Assembly: GCA_009809945.1 (NCBI GenBank)
Contig: WTPW01000611.1
Location: 42,806 to 106,805 of the forward strand
Reading direction: 5' to 3'
DNA from: Gigaspora margarita
Lineage: Eukaryota > Glomeromycota > Glomeromycetes > Diversisporales > Gigasporaceae
Length of the DNA: 64,000 nt
In this document: positions 33,378-45,201 of the stretch, in pieces
Layout: each line of letters starts with the position of its first letter
Numbering within the stretch: position 1 is the first letter of the stretch
The notes under the pieces: model-generated
The model's input: the letters and a program-made list of their open reading frames with translations, nothing else
The model's database searches: none
Told to the model about the DNA's origin: nothing
Made by a program: the position numbers and the translations under genes

Positions 33378-34790
33378 TATTAATTTTCTTAACTTGTTTG
33401 GGGCTTATGGGAAACCAAAGTGTTTAGGTTCTGAAAGGGGTACCATGGAAATTTTGTTTGTTTTAGTTTAGTATAGCATTAGTCAGTTGAACAATGATTT
33501 GGACAATTTTGAACAATTTTAAACAATTAAATAAAGTACAATTACCTAAAATTTTATTAAGATAATCTATTTTAATTTTAACTAGAATGTGTTTAGCACC
33601 TGAAAAAATATTTAGTTATATTTTTTAGATAGATTTATTAATTATTAAAGCCTGGACAAGCTTTGGACAAACTTGGATATTTGGACAATTTTGAATGTGA
33701 ACAAGCCAAAAAAGGCTGTAGACAGCCAAAACATACAATACTGGCATTAGTTATTACATCTGTATTACAATTTTATTTGTACTTTACTTTTTTTTTTGTT
33801 TATTAAAAATAATAGATTTTTGAATAAATATGATGATCAATTAAAAATGATCATGTGATCTATATAACAACTGATTAGTATTAGTTGTCACATGAAACAC
33901 ATAATCAATTTTGATTGGTCAATCACAAGGTTACTATAGTGATAGGTTGCTATAAAATAACACCTTTTTAAAAATATAAAATTATAAAGAATAAATAAAA
34001 AAAAGTACATAGAAAGTTTTATTAAAATTATAGAATTTTTATTAAAAATAATCAAAAATCTCTTTAAATTTAGAAAAGTTAATATTATAAAGCTTTTTAA
34101 AAACCAATTCAACTAGATATTACTATGCTAGCTTTTTGATAAATTTAATTTTGGAGCTCTATAGCTTTAATAATATATTCTATATGCTATTTTATTATTC
34201 TTTTTTGTAATTTCTTTTTTTTAAAAAGTATTTTAATCTAACAAATTTGGTTAAGTTAAGAAATTTGACCTTTATTTAAATTCTTATCTGTACTTACTCA
34301 TTTAATAGTTTACTCAAATAAGCCCATAAAAATTACTTTCATACAATTAATTACTATTAATTTAAATATATTTAATTTGTATTAATTTGGTAGATATAAA
34401 AGATTACATATTTACTAATCTATATGACTAAAATAGTAAGGAGCATTCTATTTATTAGCTAATTAGGGTTTCACTAAGTAGCTAACCCCTACCCCATCTG
34501 ATAATTTTTCAAAAATTTGATTGGTTAAAATTTTATATTATATAACATATATAAAAATATTAAATATTGAATAACTTATGATCTACTAGTCCAATTTAGA
34601 TAATTTAACTACCAAAATGCTTATTTCAATAAGACGATACTAACAAGCCTATATTCATCAAAATCCAATTATAGGATCCCAGAACCATTCAATTTTTGTA
34701 TGATTTTTATAGTGATTTTTAAAATTACTAAGTAAACTTTTTTAATACTGAATAACTTTTAATCCACTAGTCCATTTTGAATAAAAACTA
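33378..34790. other. AT-rich repeat debris, no gene
   Basis: Open frames here (for example 33888-34112, minus) are AT-composition artefacts. 34575-34690 is a half-copy of the 26186-26643 inner module (TCTACTAGTCCAATTTAGAT and following). No gene is supported. Confidence 0.45.
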
Positions 34791-35290
34791 CTATATATTG
34801 CTAAAAATAAGCTAACCTCCAAAAATAAGCTACTTCTAAAAATAAGCTAGCTCCAAAAATAAGCTACTTCCTCTTTTGGTCAAGAAATACAAAAATATCT
34901 TTGATCTGAAAATAAGCTACCCTATAATTAATAAAAGTTTTATATAGTAAAGTTCAATTTTACTAAGCAAATTGATTAAAGTCACTTAAGTAAACTTATT
35001 CAGAAGATCAAAATATATATACTCTGAAATTTATAATAAAATTGAAGTACTTTTATTAATTGGATTTTAATTTTTACATTCAATAAAAAGATTAAAATTT
35101 TATTAATATAATAGATTTGTTGAACGTAAAAATTAAAAGTCAAATAATAAAAAGTATTTCTTTTTTTATAAAACTTTTAGAATAGATATAGTTTAGTCTC
35201 CCAAATAAGTTTACTTAAGTGCCAATAACCGATTTACATAGTAGAATTTAGAATTTACTTGTAATGACTATTGGTGATAATTGATCAAAA
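34791..35290. mobile_element. AAAATAAGCTACC-family element
   Basis: The left end CTATATATTGCTAAAAATAA is followed by four AAAATAAGCTA motifs in tandem (34800-34925), then the family body with CACTTAAGTAAACTTATT and its inverse AATAAGTTTACTTAAGTG. The right terminal motif is not preserved. Confidence 0.65.
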
Positions 35291-35324
35291 ATCTTAAAAT
35301 TATATATATATAATATAGAGGTCT

Positions 35325-35955
35325 TAGCTGGGTCAGGTCTGACCCAATCCAACTTGGGTCTGACCCAACTCAGGTTAGATCAGATCAGATAAATAAGGAT
35401 CAGGTTAGAGAAAATCCTGGTTGGGTCAGATCTGAGTCAAATTATATTCAATGATCACAAGTAGTTGCTACATAGTAAAGTTAAAACTTTACTATATAAA
35501 TTGATAAAATCTGCTTAAGTAAACTTGTTTGGAAGAACAAAATGCATATATACTAAAATTTTTATAAATTGAAGAAATTTTTATTATTTGACTTTTAATT
35601 TTTTTTATATTTGTCGAACATATTTTTTAAAAAGAATCTAATTTTTTCATTGAATGTAAAAATTAAAAGTCAGATAATAAACATTTCTCTGATTTGGTTA
35701 AAAATTTTTTGTATATGCATTTTAATCTTCTAAATAAGTTTACTTAAGCAGTTATTATCGATTTACATAGTAAAATTTAGACTTTACTATATAGCAACTA
35801 TTATTGACTGGGTTTAACCTGGGTTGGGTTTGAATGAGGCAGGTCAGACCTGGGGCAGGTTTGACATAAAGTGGGTCAGACCTAGGTCAGGTTTTGACCC
35901 AAGTGGGTCTGACTGGGTTAGGCCCAAACCTGATTCAATCTGATCCAATAAGATC
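35325..35955. mobile_element. element with GGGTCAGGTCTGACCC-type ends, nested insert
   Basis: Both ends (35333-35450 and 35810-35945) are composed of permuted GGGTCAGGT/ACCTGACCC motifs in inverted arrangement, for example CTGGGTCAGGTCTGACCCAA and GGGTTAGGCCCAAACCTGAT. Between them lies an AAAATAAGC-family core (about 35455-35812) with TTGCTACATAGTAAAGT and its inverse. The design, short motifs amplified at the ends, parallels the 3228-3512 element. Confidence 0.65.
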
Positions 35956-36067
35956 CCTAATATAATATATATATTATATTATATATAGAATCTAATTATT
36001 GGTCTACCCTCACCCCCTAAAAATCAGCTAATAAATGGCACTTTCCTAAGCTCATGGGCATTTACTA

Positions 36068-36070
<3 letters not shown>

Positions 36071-36112
<42 letters not shown>

Positions 36113-37386
36113 GTTTATGATGAGACCTTGCTCTTATCTTTATTAAATTTAATTGAAACTTTTTACAATACTAGAAAAACTTTCATTTTTTTAAATCTAA
36201 TACTAAGAATAAAAACTCAGACATATACTGAAGTAAACTCAATACTTATCTGCGGCCTAAACCTACCAGAGTGGCCAAGGCTCACCTAGATTTGTATATA
36301 TATAAAAATATTAGAAGGGTGTGTGGAGTATTTGATCCATTTAATAAGCCAAGTTTCTATTTTAAGTATAGAAATATGTGTTGTGGATTCATAGTCCTGT
36401 GTATGATTTGTTGACTGACTGATTGAATTTAGAGAGATAGCTGGAGTTGGGTGTTGTAGATGTACTTGGTGATTTTGAGATCTGTCAATGCAGTATGGGA
36501 TCCAGATATTTGTATAGATGAGATGGTTAATGTGTAGCAAAAGTTGAATAGTGAGTGTTCTTGCAGTTTTTTGTAATATTGTGTATTCACTTAGTGTATG
36601 AATAATATCAAGTGGAATGAGACCAGTTAGGGTAGAGAACAATGAGGGTTTGTTAGAAGAGTAATGAATTTGAAAACTATCAAGATGCATTATTTGGGTA
36701 TAGAGGTTATTAGCAGTTGATTGTGAAATATCTATTTTGTTGGGTTTGAGAACATAGTGCAGTAAATCTTCTATGATTTTTAGTATAGGTTCACAGGTTG
36801 GACATATGATCCAGTGTAATGCATAACTTGCTTGTTGGCATAAGTGATATTTGTTGGAATATGAAGGGTTTCTTTTGTGTAAAATGTGAGGAGAGGGAAG
36901 ATCATTCATAAGTATTTTGATTCTGAATGATTTGAGAATTGAGGACTGGAAGCTGTGTACAAAATTGAGATTGTTTGATTATTATTAATGTAGAGCCAGG
37001 TTGCATTCCAGCATATATGCTGAGAGATCGTAGTCCATTGTTGAAATCAGTTTTGTAATGTCCAGAGTGCGAATATGTGTGCATAGCATACTGTTCTAAC
37101 ACTGCGACGAATAGGAAGTTCCATAGGAAGGTTGTCAATTGAAAGTGTAAATTGAGTATTGTAGATATTGTTGAAGTTAAAAAGAAGGTATGGAGCAATT
37201 TGGTAACTGTGTGCTAGTTGGTCTGCTTTGTTGTTGAAATCATTATCTTGATGTGTAGTGACTTTATAAAAAGTGATATTGAGATTATAGGATTTAATTA
37301 AATTTAGTAGAGTGTTCCAGATGGACCCATGGGGAGTATTTAGAATGTTTAGAGATTGGGATATTGGCTTATTATTTGTGAGAGGT
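36071..37386 (-). mobile_element. 5'-truncated LINE with poly(A) tail and 11-bp target duplication
   Basis: On the minus strand the insertion runs from 37386 to a 38-nt A-tail (T-tract 36072-36109). ATTTACTATTA flanks it at 36060-36070 and 37387-37397. It encodes the end of a LINE polyprotein. First comes an RNase H-like segment with KVTTHQDNDFNNKADQLAH, whose H, D, N and AD positions fit RNase H. After it comes a C-terminal region with LHKRNPSYSNKYHLC and later CPTC, a zinc-knuckle-like Cys/His pattern. The reverse transcriptase was not included in this copy. One in-frame stop and one frameshift (about 36915) make it non-functional. 37398-37445 follows as AT-rich spacer. Confidence 0.85.
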
Positions 37387-38046
37387 ATTTACTATTATAT
37401 GCTACTACTTTTATAAGTTTAATTTGTTTATATTAATGAATATCTATAAGCGCTTTGTACTAAATTTAGTACAAATTAAAAAAATCTTATTTTAACAATA
37501 AATAATAATTTTTATTTTAAACTTTGCTAAAATATTCTTTAATACCAATATTTTTTCTATATAAAATTTTAGCAAAAGTGATTTATAAAAATTTGGTATA
37601 AATTAGCTTTAAATAAAAATTACAAATTGCAAAACTTGCTATACTAAATTTAGTATAGCATTTTTAAAAATATTTAAAAATATTAATTTATTAGATAATA
37701 ATAAAAATAATAAAAATTTATATTGTTTTTAATTAATATTTAATTTTAAAATTATAAAAAAATTATTAAAATAAAATTAATAGATTTGATATAAGGTAGT
37801 ACAAATCCAAAAATAGTTAAATTTACTTTTAACATTTATAGTAAATTAATAGTAAACTAATAGTAAATTTATAGTCAATTTAATTTAAAAGCTTAAAAAT
37901 AAATTAATATTAAAAAATTTTATTAAGCTAATATATATTAAATTTTTACCTTGTTATAAAACTAGCTTTTTGATTGTAGTAAAAATAAATTTATTAAATT
38001 TTATTAAAAATTTTATAAAATATATTGATTTTAGTTTTTATATTAC

Positions 38047-38775
38047 AGTTAGACCTCCACTCTATTTTGATGATTATATAGAAATGTGATATAAATAACA
38101 TATCTTGTTATAGTTACATAACCAAAGGCCAATAAGTAATATATTTGCACATATTTGAAATACTATTAAAAATTTTAAAATATTTAATAGTAAATAACTT
38201 TTGTCTAGTGGCCCAATTTAAATAAAATAACTACTAGAGTGTTTGACTCAATAAAACAATTCTAAAGAGTCTAAAATTATCCAAATCTAGTTACAAATAC
38301 TAAGATCATTAAGGATTTTTTACTTAGATATTTAAATTTGATCAATTCTTAAACATGTAAAGTGACACAAATTCTTAATAATTACAAGAGCTTGTAATTG
38401 GATTTTAACAATTTTGGGCTCATTAAAATCGTCTCAATGAGACAAACATTTTGTTAGTTGTTTCATCCAAATTATACCACTGCATCAATAGTTATTTGCT
38501 ATCAAATCTTTAAAAATTTTTAATAAAAAATTTTAAATAAACATGAATATGAATATTGGCCAATCAGATGTCATAATCCAAATTTAGTCAAAATTTGTAA
38601 TAATAACAAGGGTTTTTATTAATAAACTTGATAAAAAATCAAAATTTTTTGTAATAGTGATTATAGGTGATTTGTGACTATAATGAGGTTTTACTATATT
38701 TAAGTCTATTGCACAATATTAGGTGCTTATATAGAGATTTGACTATATAAGGTGTGACTATAGAGAGATCAGATT
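38047..38775. mobile_element. pogo-like MITE candidate
   Basis: The left end CAGTTAGACCTCCACTCTAT and right end ATAGAGAGATCAGATTGTAT are imperfect inverted repeats of the CAGTTG...CTCTCT type. Within it lie mirrored arms with CCCAATTTAAATAAAATAAC and GTCTCAATGAGACAAAC, the same module as in 26186-26643. No transposase. Confidence 0.45.
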
Positions 38776-38796
38776 GTATATATTTTTATAATATAC

Positions 38797-38832
<36 letters not shown>

Positions 38833-39104
38833 CTAAGTATGAAGATATTTGTATTTTAGTGAGTTTTTGATCAAATTTAATGGTTTTATTATTTTTAGAA
38901 TCAGAAAAGCTAGATCTACAAACTTCAATTAAAAATTTAAGCTATTATCTTAATAAAATATTTTTATAATTATAAATTAATTAAAACATTAAAATTAATT
39001 AAATTTTTTAATAAAAATTTTTAGTTTAAAAATTTAATTTTATTATAAATTATTGTAAAATATTAAAAATATTTTATAAAAAAAATTAATTTTTATTAAA
39101 TATT

Positions 39105-39915
39105 TTATATTAATTGATGATCTGCCACAAATTGATAGTGTGATCATAGTGTAATGTAATGAAAATTACTATGTAAATCCATAATGTAGGAATGATGCTA
39201 TCTATCTAAGAATAATGTTTTTCTTACTAAGGCCAAACCAACTTGATTCTTTGTTAAACATAATATAAAATAACTATAAAAAGAGTAGCAGGTATTGGAA
39301 TAAAAAACACAAAAATATTAATACTGCAATTTTATTGGTTGATTTTATATATGTTAGTTATATAAATTTAAAAAAAATTGAGAAGTAGCAAATACTATTA
39401 ATTACTATTAATATGTATTGGATTCATATAAATTTTAAAAAATAGGGGGAAGGAAGTCATATTAAACAAAGAATTAAATTGGTTTGGTCTAAGTTAATGA
39501 GTCATGTCTACTAAATGAAAATTGTAAAGCTTATCGAGATAAGTCTAATAGTAATTAGATTATCAAAATTACTCAGTAGTTGCTGAAATACCTTCAAAAA
39601 ACAATTGGTTGATATGTAAAGGTTCATGTAAACAAACCTATTGTTTACTTATAGTCAGGCATGCATTTTTTGAAGGTATCACAATAACTACTAGGTCAAT
39701 TTTAATGATCTAACTACTGTTAGACTCATCTCAATGAGCTCTACAATTTTACTTAGTAGATATGATCCATTAACTTAGTAAAAAACATTTCCTTAGGTGG
39801 GTAGCATCATTACTACATTTTAGAATTTACATATCAACAAATAGTAAGGATCTATATTACATTACACTATGATTGCACTATTGATTTGTAGCAGATCATT
39901 AATTAAAAATATTTT
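39105..39915. mobile_element. 810-bp foldback element
   Basis: GATCTGCCACAAATTGATAG and AGTGTAATGTAATG on the left mirror CATTACACTATGATTGCACT and ATTTGTAGCAGATC on the right. Inner arms with AATGATGCTAYC also mirror. The mirrored identity runs for about 100 bp at each end. No coding capacity. Confidence 0.7.
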
Positions 39916-40209
39916 TTTTAAATTTTATATTAAAATTTTTAAATTATATTATAAGTAAAAATTTGTATTAGTGTTTAATAATTTTTAATAATTTTTTATT
40001 TTTAAATTAATTTTTAAATTAATAAGATAAATTTTATCTAAAATATATACTCCAAAATGACAAGTAGATTAAATAGATATATATTTATCTATTATAAAAA
40101 TTTGATATAAAGTTAATAATAAAATTTTTTTCTAAATTTTAGTTTTTTAACTGTACTAAATAATTAAGCTTTTTGTACTAAATTTAGTACAGCTTATGGA
40201 TACCCATTA

Positions 40210-40969
40210 CCATATTACTATGAAATAATGTGTACCTGCACAGTAATTTGATTACCTGCGTGCTATTTTGAGTGTGCACATGTGCACTATTTTGAGGTAA
40301 CCTGATTTTTATCCTGTACTCGCGCTGAAAATCTAAACCTTAATATATATATATAGGAATTAACCTATTGTTGAACTTCTATGTAGCAATAGTAAAAAGT
40401 AAATTATTTATTTTTTTAAAACTTGCACATATATAAAGTATTGCTATAGTGCAGCGCATTCAATTTGTCATACATGACAACAGGCAGGGTGCTAGGTGCA
40501 ATGAATGAAGAGAAAGAGCAGAATGGATGAGAGCCAGATTATAATTGGATATTACCTTTAGATATATAATCTTATTTTTCTTTGTTTTTTGTCATCATTA
40601 CACAGCACTCTAAGGCCATTATAGTTCTAACTTTAAAAAGAACGTGCATAAAACATTCGTTTATTATCAAAAATTATATTCCAGTATTAAATCAAAAAGA
40701 ATAGTCATAACAATTTATTATCCTGCTAGAATAAGGATAGTGCTAATTGACATTTAATAATAGTTATTCTTGAAGCAATTAAAGCTAAAAAGAATAAATA
40801 TAAAGCATTCGTTGAACATCTTTGTTATGCATTTGATTAAATAGTATTCTATATATGGTGCATGCTATTTCAGGACACACATGGGCATTATTTCGAAACC
40901 AAGTATGCTATTTTTAGGTGATGCAATTTTCAAAATAACGCCTATGATCATTATTTCATAGTAATATAG
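40210..40969. mobile_element. 760-bp MITE, CCATATTACTATGAAATAAT ends, TA target
   Basis: CCATATTACTATGAAATAAT on the left is matched by ATTATTTCATAGTAATATAG on the right, flanked by TA (40208-40209 and 40970-40971). End spacing resembles the CCGTATTTTCGCGTAATAAC elements at 43508 and 45202, so it may be an older member. The interior contains GTGCACATGTGCAC and a less AT-rich segment (40450-40540) without an open frame. Confidence 0.65.
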
Positions 40970-41346
40970 TAATTTATTGAAAGTAGATAAATATAATAAA
41001 TATTAATTATCTCAGCTAATACTAAAATTGTCTGATGCTAAAATTTTGAATCTATTTTGAATATAAAGTTTTAAATTTTATTTATTTATTACTGAGTATT
41101 ACTAATTTTCACCAGAAGGAAAACTCACCATGGGTGCTATATTTTAAAAATATACTAAGTAAATAAAGTCTGAAGTCCTAAGTAAAAATATTTAGAGCTC
41201 CTGAAAACCTTATGAAAGCTATGTTATATAAACCCTTATTTTATTCTAAAACTGCATCTTAACCCTAAAAACATAAGGGTGATGATTTCCTCTAGTTAAA
41301 TATAGCTATTTTCTTTATTTTTATTTTTATTTTATTTTAGGGGTAA

Positions 41347-41880
41347 GGGGGCATCCATTAATTACGTTATGCTTGAGGGGGGGGTCCCCCAAAATATAAC
41401 GATTTTGCAATATGTAGGGGGGGTCACTCCCAACATAACGCAATTTTTTTATAAAAATTTGTCTAAACTTGATCCAGTGGTCCAATTTGGATAATTTTGG
41501 TACCATTCGAACCGCCTCGAGGAGAGGATTCGAATGGTACCAATTTCATTTGATTTGGATCACTGGATCACGTTTTATAACGAAATACTATTGGTTACTA
41601 TGTTTTCTTATAAAATTACTATAAAATCAATAGTATTTCGTTAATAAAACGTGATCCAGTAGTCCAAATGAAATGATTTTGGTACCATTGGATTCGTCTC
41701 ATAGAGACGAATCGAATGGTACCAAAATCATCCAGATTGGATCACCGAGTCATTATATATTCAAGTTTTTGTAAAATTTTATATATAAACATATGGATTT
41801 TTTAAAATTTTTTTATATAGTAGAGGGGGGGGTCAAGAGCTACTATGTAGGGGTACATAACGTTATTTATGGATGCCCCC
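41347..41880. mobile_element. Harbinger-like MITE with GGGGGCATCC ends and TAA target
   Basis: The ends GGGGGCATCCATTAATTACG and ATTTATGGATGCCCCC are inverted, with TAA directly outside both (41344-41346, 41881-41883). A 3-bp TWA duplication is typical of PIF/Harbinger. Long G-runs (GGGGGGGGTC) sit inside each end. The core contains two foldback modules (41468-41572, 41646-41755) with GGTACCATTCGAA arms. No transposase. Confidence 0.7.
41468..41755. repeat. two tandem foldback modules, CGTCTC family
   Basis: GATCCAGTGGTCCAATTTGG, then GGTACCATTCGAA, then the mirror images, occur twice. The second loop reads TCGTCTCATAGAGACGA, itself palindromic. These are the best-preserved copies of the module listed at 1450-1585. 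Confidence 0.7.
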
Positions 41881-41883
41881 TAA

Positions 41884-42066
41884 TATATTTGTAGGCATGC
41901 TATTATAGCCATATTCTACAAAAAATTGAAACTATTTCTATCTAACAAAAATATTTCTTGCTAAATTTTGATATAAACTATGCTTTTATTCTAAATCCTA
42001 ACATTATACTAACCTGAACCATATTATACCTCTGTTACAGTAACCCATGCCTACAAATCTATTAAT
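41884..42066. mobile_element. 183-bp MITE with TTTGTAGGCATG ends
   Basis: TATATTTGTAGGCATG on the left is matched by CATGCCTACAAATCTA on the right. It abuts the preceding element directly. No coding capacity. The interior has GCTATTATAGCC and TTACAGTAACC. Confidence 0.55.
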
Positions 42067-42365
42067 TTTTTATTTTATTTTTGTGTATATGTGTGTGTTT
42101 TTTTTAAGTATTGAGCTAATATTTAGGATTAATGCTTATAATAAAGGACTATCTATGAAATTTAGTGAGTTAATGTTTCAAATTAAGACCTCAATTTAAT
42201 TAGCTAACTCCAAATTTGATGATATGTTTGCCAATATACATATTTAAGCCATTATAGTGACAAGACAAAATATATTTTATAATTACCTAATATGATATAT
42301 CAATATTTCAAGGCAATAGATTTAATATATCAGTTCAATATAAAGTTCTCAGTTACTTAAACTAG

Positions 42366-42680
42366 AGATGTTCATATAGGCAGATTTGACACATATGATG
42401 ATTATTTGAATGTGACAAAATCATATCATTACCAGCATTATAAAAAAAATAATAATAAATTTGGCCATAGCCAACCATGGCCAGAATTATTGGCCCATTT
42501 TCATATTTATTTCCTTTTTTAGATCAAGGTGCAACCATGGTGCACTTTTCAAAATAGGAAATCAAAATAACCAAAATAAGAACTTAATTGGTTTAAATTC
42601 AAGATAATCACAAAATTGATGTACAATTCGAAAATATCACACTAATAAAAATGCGTCGAATCTGCCCATATGTTTGGAGT
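42366..42680. mobile_element. 315-bp MITE with CATATRGGCAGATTYGAC ends
   Basis: TTCATATAGGCAGATTTGAC on the left mirrors GTCGAATCTGCCCATATG on the right. The interior includes GGCCATAGCCAACCATGGCC and a second CCATGG. Target duplication is unclear. 42681-42899 is AT-rich spacer. Confidence 0.6.
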
Positions 42681-42907
42681 GACTTATCATAATACATTAT
42701 AAGTTTTTAACTATTTATTGTATAATCATGCTATAAGTTTTTTCATTATATATATTACTAGTTTGAATTTATTCATTTATTTATTTATATTTTGAGAATA
42801 TTGTTGAAGGTTCATTGAGAGATAAATTAATCTATGATTCTTATACTATGAAATATAATTTTATAATCTTTTTAATTATTTAAGTGATTCTTTATAATCG
42901 TTCACTG

Positions 42908-43387
42908 GGGTGCCAGTCAAAATCCTGACAAAAAGAATCCTGACAAAAAAATCCTGACAATAAAAATTCCAACAATCCTGACAACAAAAAAATTATTAAA
43001 TTTATTTAAGTTAGATTAGGGTTAGGTGAGTGCCTAGATTAGGGTTAGGGTGAGTGCTTAGGGTAGGGTTTGGGTTTATTTGATTTTATAGTAATCTGCT
43101 AGGACCCCGAGCTATATATAGATGGGTGACAATTTGCTTTTGCTTATTTTTAACTATTTTTTGTAGATCTTTTCTATATTTAGAAATATTAATGCTTATT
43201 TTTAACTGTTTTTCTATAGATCTTTTCCATTTTTAGAAATATATAACAATTTTTTAAAATTGTTAGCTGTTCATAGATTGCTCGGGGTCCTAATCTGCTC
43301 AAGAAAAGCTTTTTTTGATTGTCAGGATTTTTGGTTGTTGTGATTTTTTTGTCGGATTATGACCTATCAGGATTTTGACCCAAACCA
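42908..43387. mobile_element. 480-bp hAT-like element with repeated AATCCTGACA motifs
   Basis: GTCAAAATCCTGACA on the left, followed by four more AATCCTGACA copies, is mirrored by GTCAGGATTTTTGG and ATCAGGATTTTGAC on the right. The flanks GTTCACTG (42900-42907) and GTTCGCTG (43388-43395) match at 7 of 8 positions, suggesting an 8-bp duplication. Telomere-like TTAGGGTTAGGGTGAG lies at about 43014-43050. Confidence 0.65.
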
Positions 43388-43507
43388 GTTCGCTGTATCC
43401 ACATTAGTTTTTATGACCAAATCCAAAGCATAAATAAATATTTGATATTATAATAAATCTTTTACATTAAAGTTATAAACTATGAACTTTTTTTTTACCA
43501 ATTTTTA

Positions 43508-43623
43508 CCGTATTTTCGCGTAATAACGCTCATGAGCGTTATTTCGAATCTTGGTCCGAATTAAGCTTAATTCGGGACAAAAATTGTAATTTCACCCATG
43601 CACGTTATTACACGAACATACGG
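43508..43623. mobile_element. 116-bp MITE, CCGTATTTTCGCGTAATAAC ends, TA target
   Basis: CCGTATTTTCGCGTAATAAC and its inverse (GTTATTACACGAACATACGG) bound the element, with TA on both sides. The perfect palindrome CGCTCATGAGCG follows the left end. The same first 40 bp recur in the 45202-45454 copy. Confidence 0.85.
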
Positions 43624-43792
43624 TATAAGGTTTAAACTTATGAGTTTACGCGTATTTTTTTTAAACAAATAATATAGAATAACTTTCATAATGTACAACA
43701 ATGGGAACGCGTAAATTGCAGCTAAATCGACATGATAGAAGCTTGTTTTGATGGCTACTTTGGCCAAAATTTTATAGTATTTCGTGAAACGA

Positions 43793-44754
43793 TCCCTATA
43801 AAAAAATGTTTGCTTGGTTTTATTCAGTTCTTATTAACATCATTCAAAAAACGTTCGGAAAGGAGTCGCTATAGGTATAAAAACAGGATATGTATGGCTT
43901 TTATCCTGTTTTTATACCTATAGTGACTCCTTTCCGAACGTTTTTTGAATGATGTTAATAAGAACTGAATAAAACCAAGCATAGCAGAAGTTTGTTTTGA
44001 TTGGCTAAAATTAGAATAATTATGATTGGCGACGATCTTTTTTTTTATACAGTCAATTATAATTTTTAAAGTACTTTTATAAGTAAAAATCGTCGTGTCA
44101 TATGAAAAAAAAATTTTTTGTAATACAAAACGAAAACCAACTTGAGTCGTTGATATTTTACCTTTGGATTTTTTGTTTTTTAACCTGAGATGCAGTTAGA
44201 TGCAATAGTTTCAAAAACTAGATGAGAAGTGAAAGTTTTGAAAGGTCGGAAGGTGCTTCGGCGACCTAAGCAATTAGTAAGTGAAAGTTGCAAGAGTTTG
44301 TCTCAACTAGTTCTACTTGGTTTCTAGAAGTAAAAAGTACTACGTATTTGGAACTAATATTTCAAACTCATTTTTTTTATTTTATTTAGGCCATAAGTAG
44401 TTTATAAATACAACGTTTTATAGTAGCAGTGTTTAAAAATGTTCGTATATGTTATTATTTAGCAGATTGTGTCGCGAAACTTAAAGTATTTGTTGTAAAA
44501 TAAATAGTGTACTTATTGCGAAAACAAATAATATTATATACATTGTGAAATATAAATTAGTTATTGTGAATATATTGTAAGACACAATATGTGTCTTTAG
44601 ACTAATCTTTGAAAGTTTCGTTAGTAATAAAATTCACCCGTTATAGCCGATACTTAATCCGGAGAATGATCTACATTTTTTCCGGGGTATTTTAACAACC
44701 AATCAAAATAAACTTCCGCTATGCTATAAAACCAAGCAACCTTTTTTATAGGGA
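43793..44754. mobile_element. 960-bp element with TCCCTATAAAAAA ends
   Basis: TCCCTATAAAAAA then GTTTGCTTGGTTTTAT on the left is mirrored by ATAAAACCAAGCAACC then TTTTTTATAGGGA on the right (44725-44754). The left terminal repeat runs straight into a perfect-looking hairpin (43812-43980). The interior 44000-44700 has no coding region; one side resembles the sequence just outside the left end (GCTTGTTTTGATTGGC). The target duplication is not clear. Confidence 0.6.
43812..43980. repeat. 79-bp-arm hairpin
   Basis: The left arm (43812-43890, starting GCTTGGTTTTATTCAGTTCT) and right arm (43902-43980) are nearly identical inverted copies around an 11-bp loop. The short opposed frame at 43732-43923 arises from this palindrome. 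Confidence 0.9.
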
Positions 44755-45200
44755 ATTAATTTTTAAATCATCTTACCTTGCTCAACGTAAACATTTATTT
44801 CGAAAGAAAATACTATTATATTAATTATTATTCTTCAAAAGTTAAAAAAAAAAAAAAAAATGCATAAGATTAATATCTTACTACAAGTTAGCATTTACCA
44901 GAATCGCTTTCTAATAAAATTTGGTGGAACACTTGACCTAAATTAATCTGAAACGTTTATAAGAAAGTTAGGCTTCCAAAAAGTAGTTTGACAAAATTTT
45001 AGATTGCTTTGATCATCAATTTCGATACAATAACTACTTTGGACTAAAATTTTCCTTTGCAAAATAATATAAAAATCTCATGTAACAAAATTTTATCAAT
45101 ATAAAACAAATATCCAATCAAATCGAACTTCTAATTAAATCAAAAGTTTAAAAAAACTTTAGCCGACCAATCTGATGTACGTATTAGCTTAAAATTTGCT
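44755..45200. other. AT-rich spacer, no gene
   Basis: No coding frames, repeats or motifs could be recognised apart from an A-run at about 44843. Confidence 0.4.
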
Positions 45201-45201
45201 A

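Larger units (their letters stand above)
37446..40205. repeat. large composite inverted repeat, TGTACTAAATTTAGTACA ends
   Basis: ATAAGCGCTTTGTACTAAAT near the left end is matched inverted at the right (ATTTAGTACAGCTTATGG). Inside, two further inverted structures are nested (38047-38775 and 39105-39915), and a related TATACTAAATTTAGTATA palindrome lies at about 37650. I see no coding region in the 2.7 kb. The outer boundaries are less certain than the inner ones. Confidence 0.45.
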
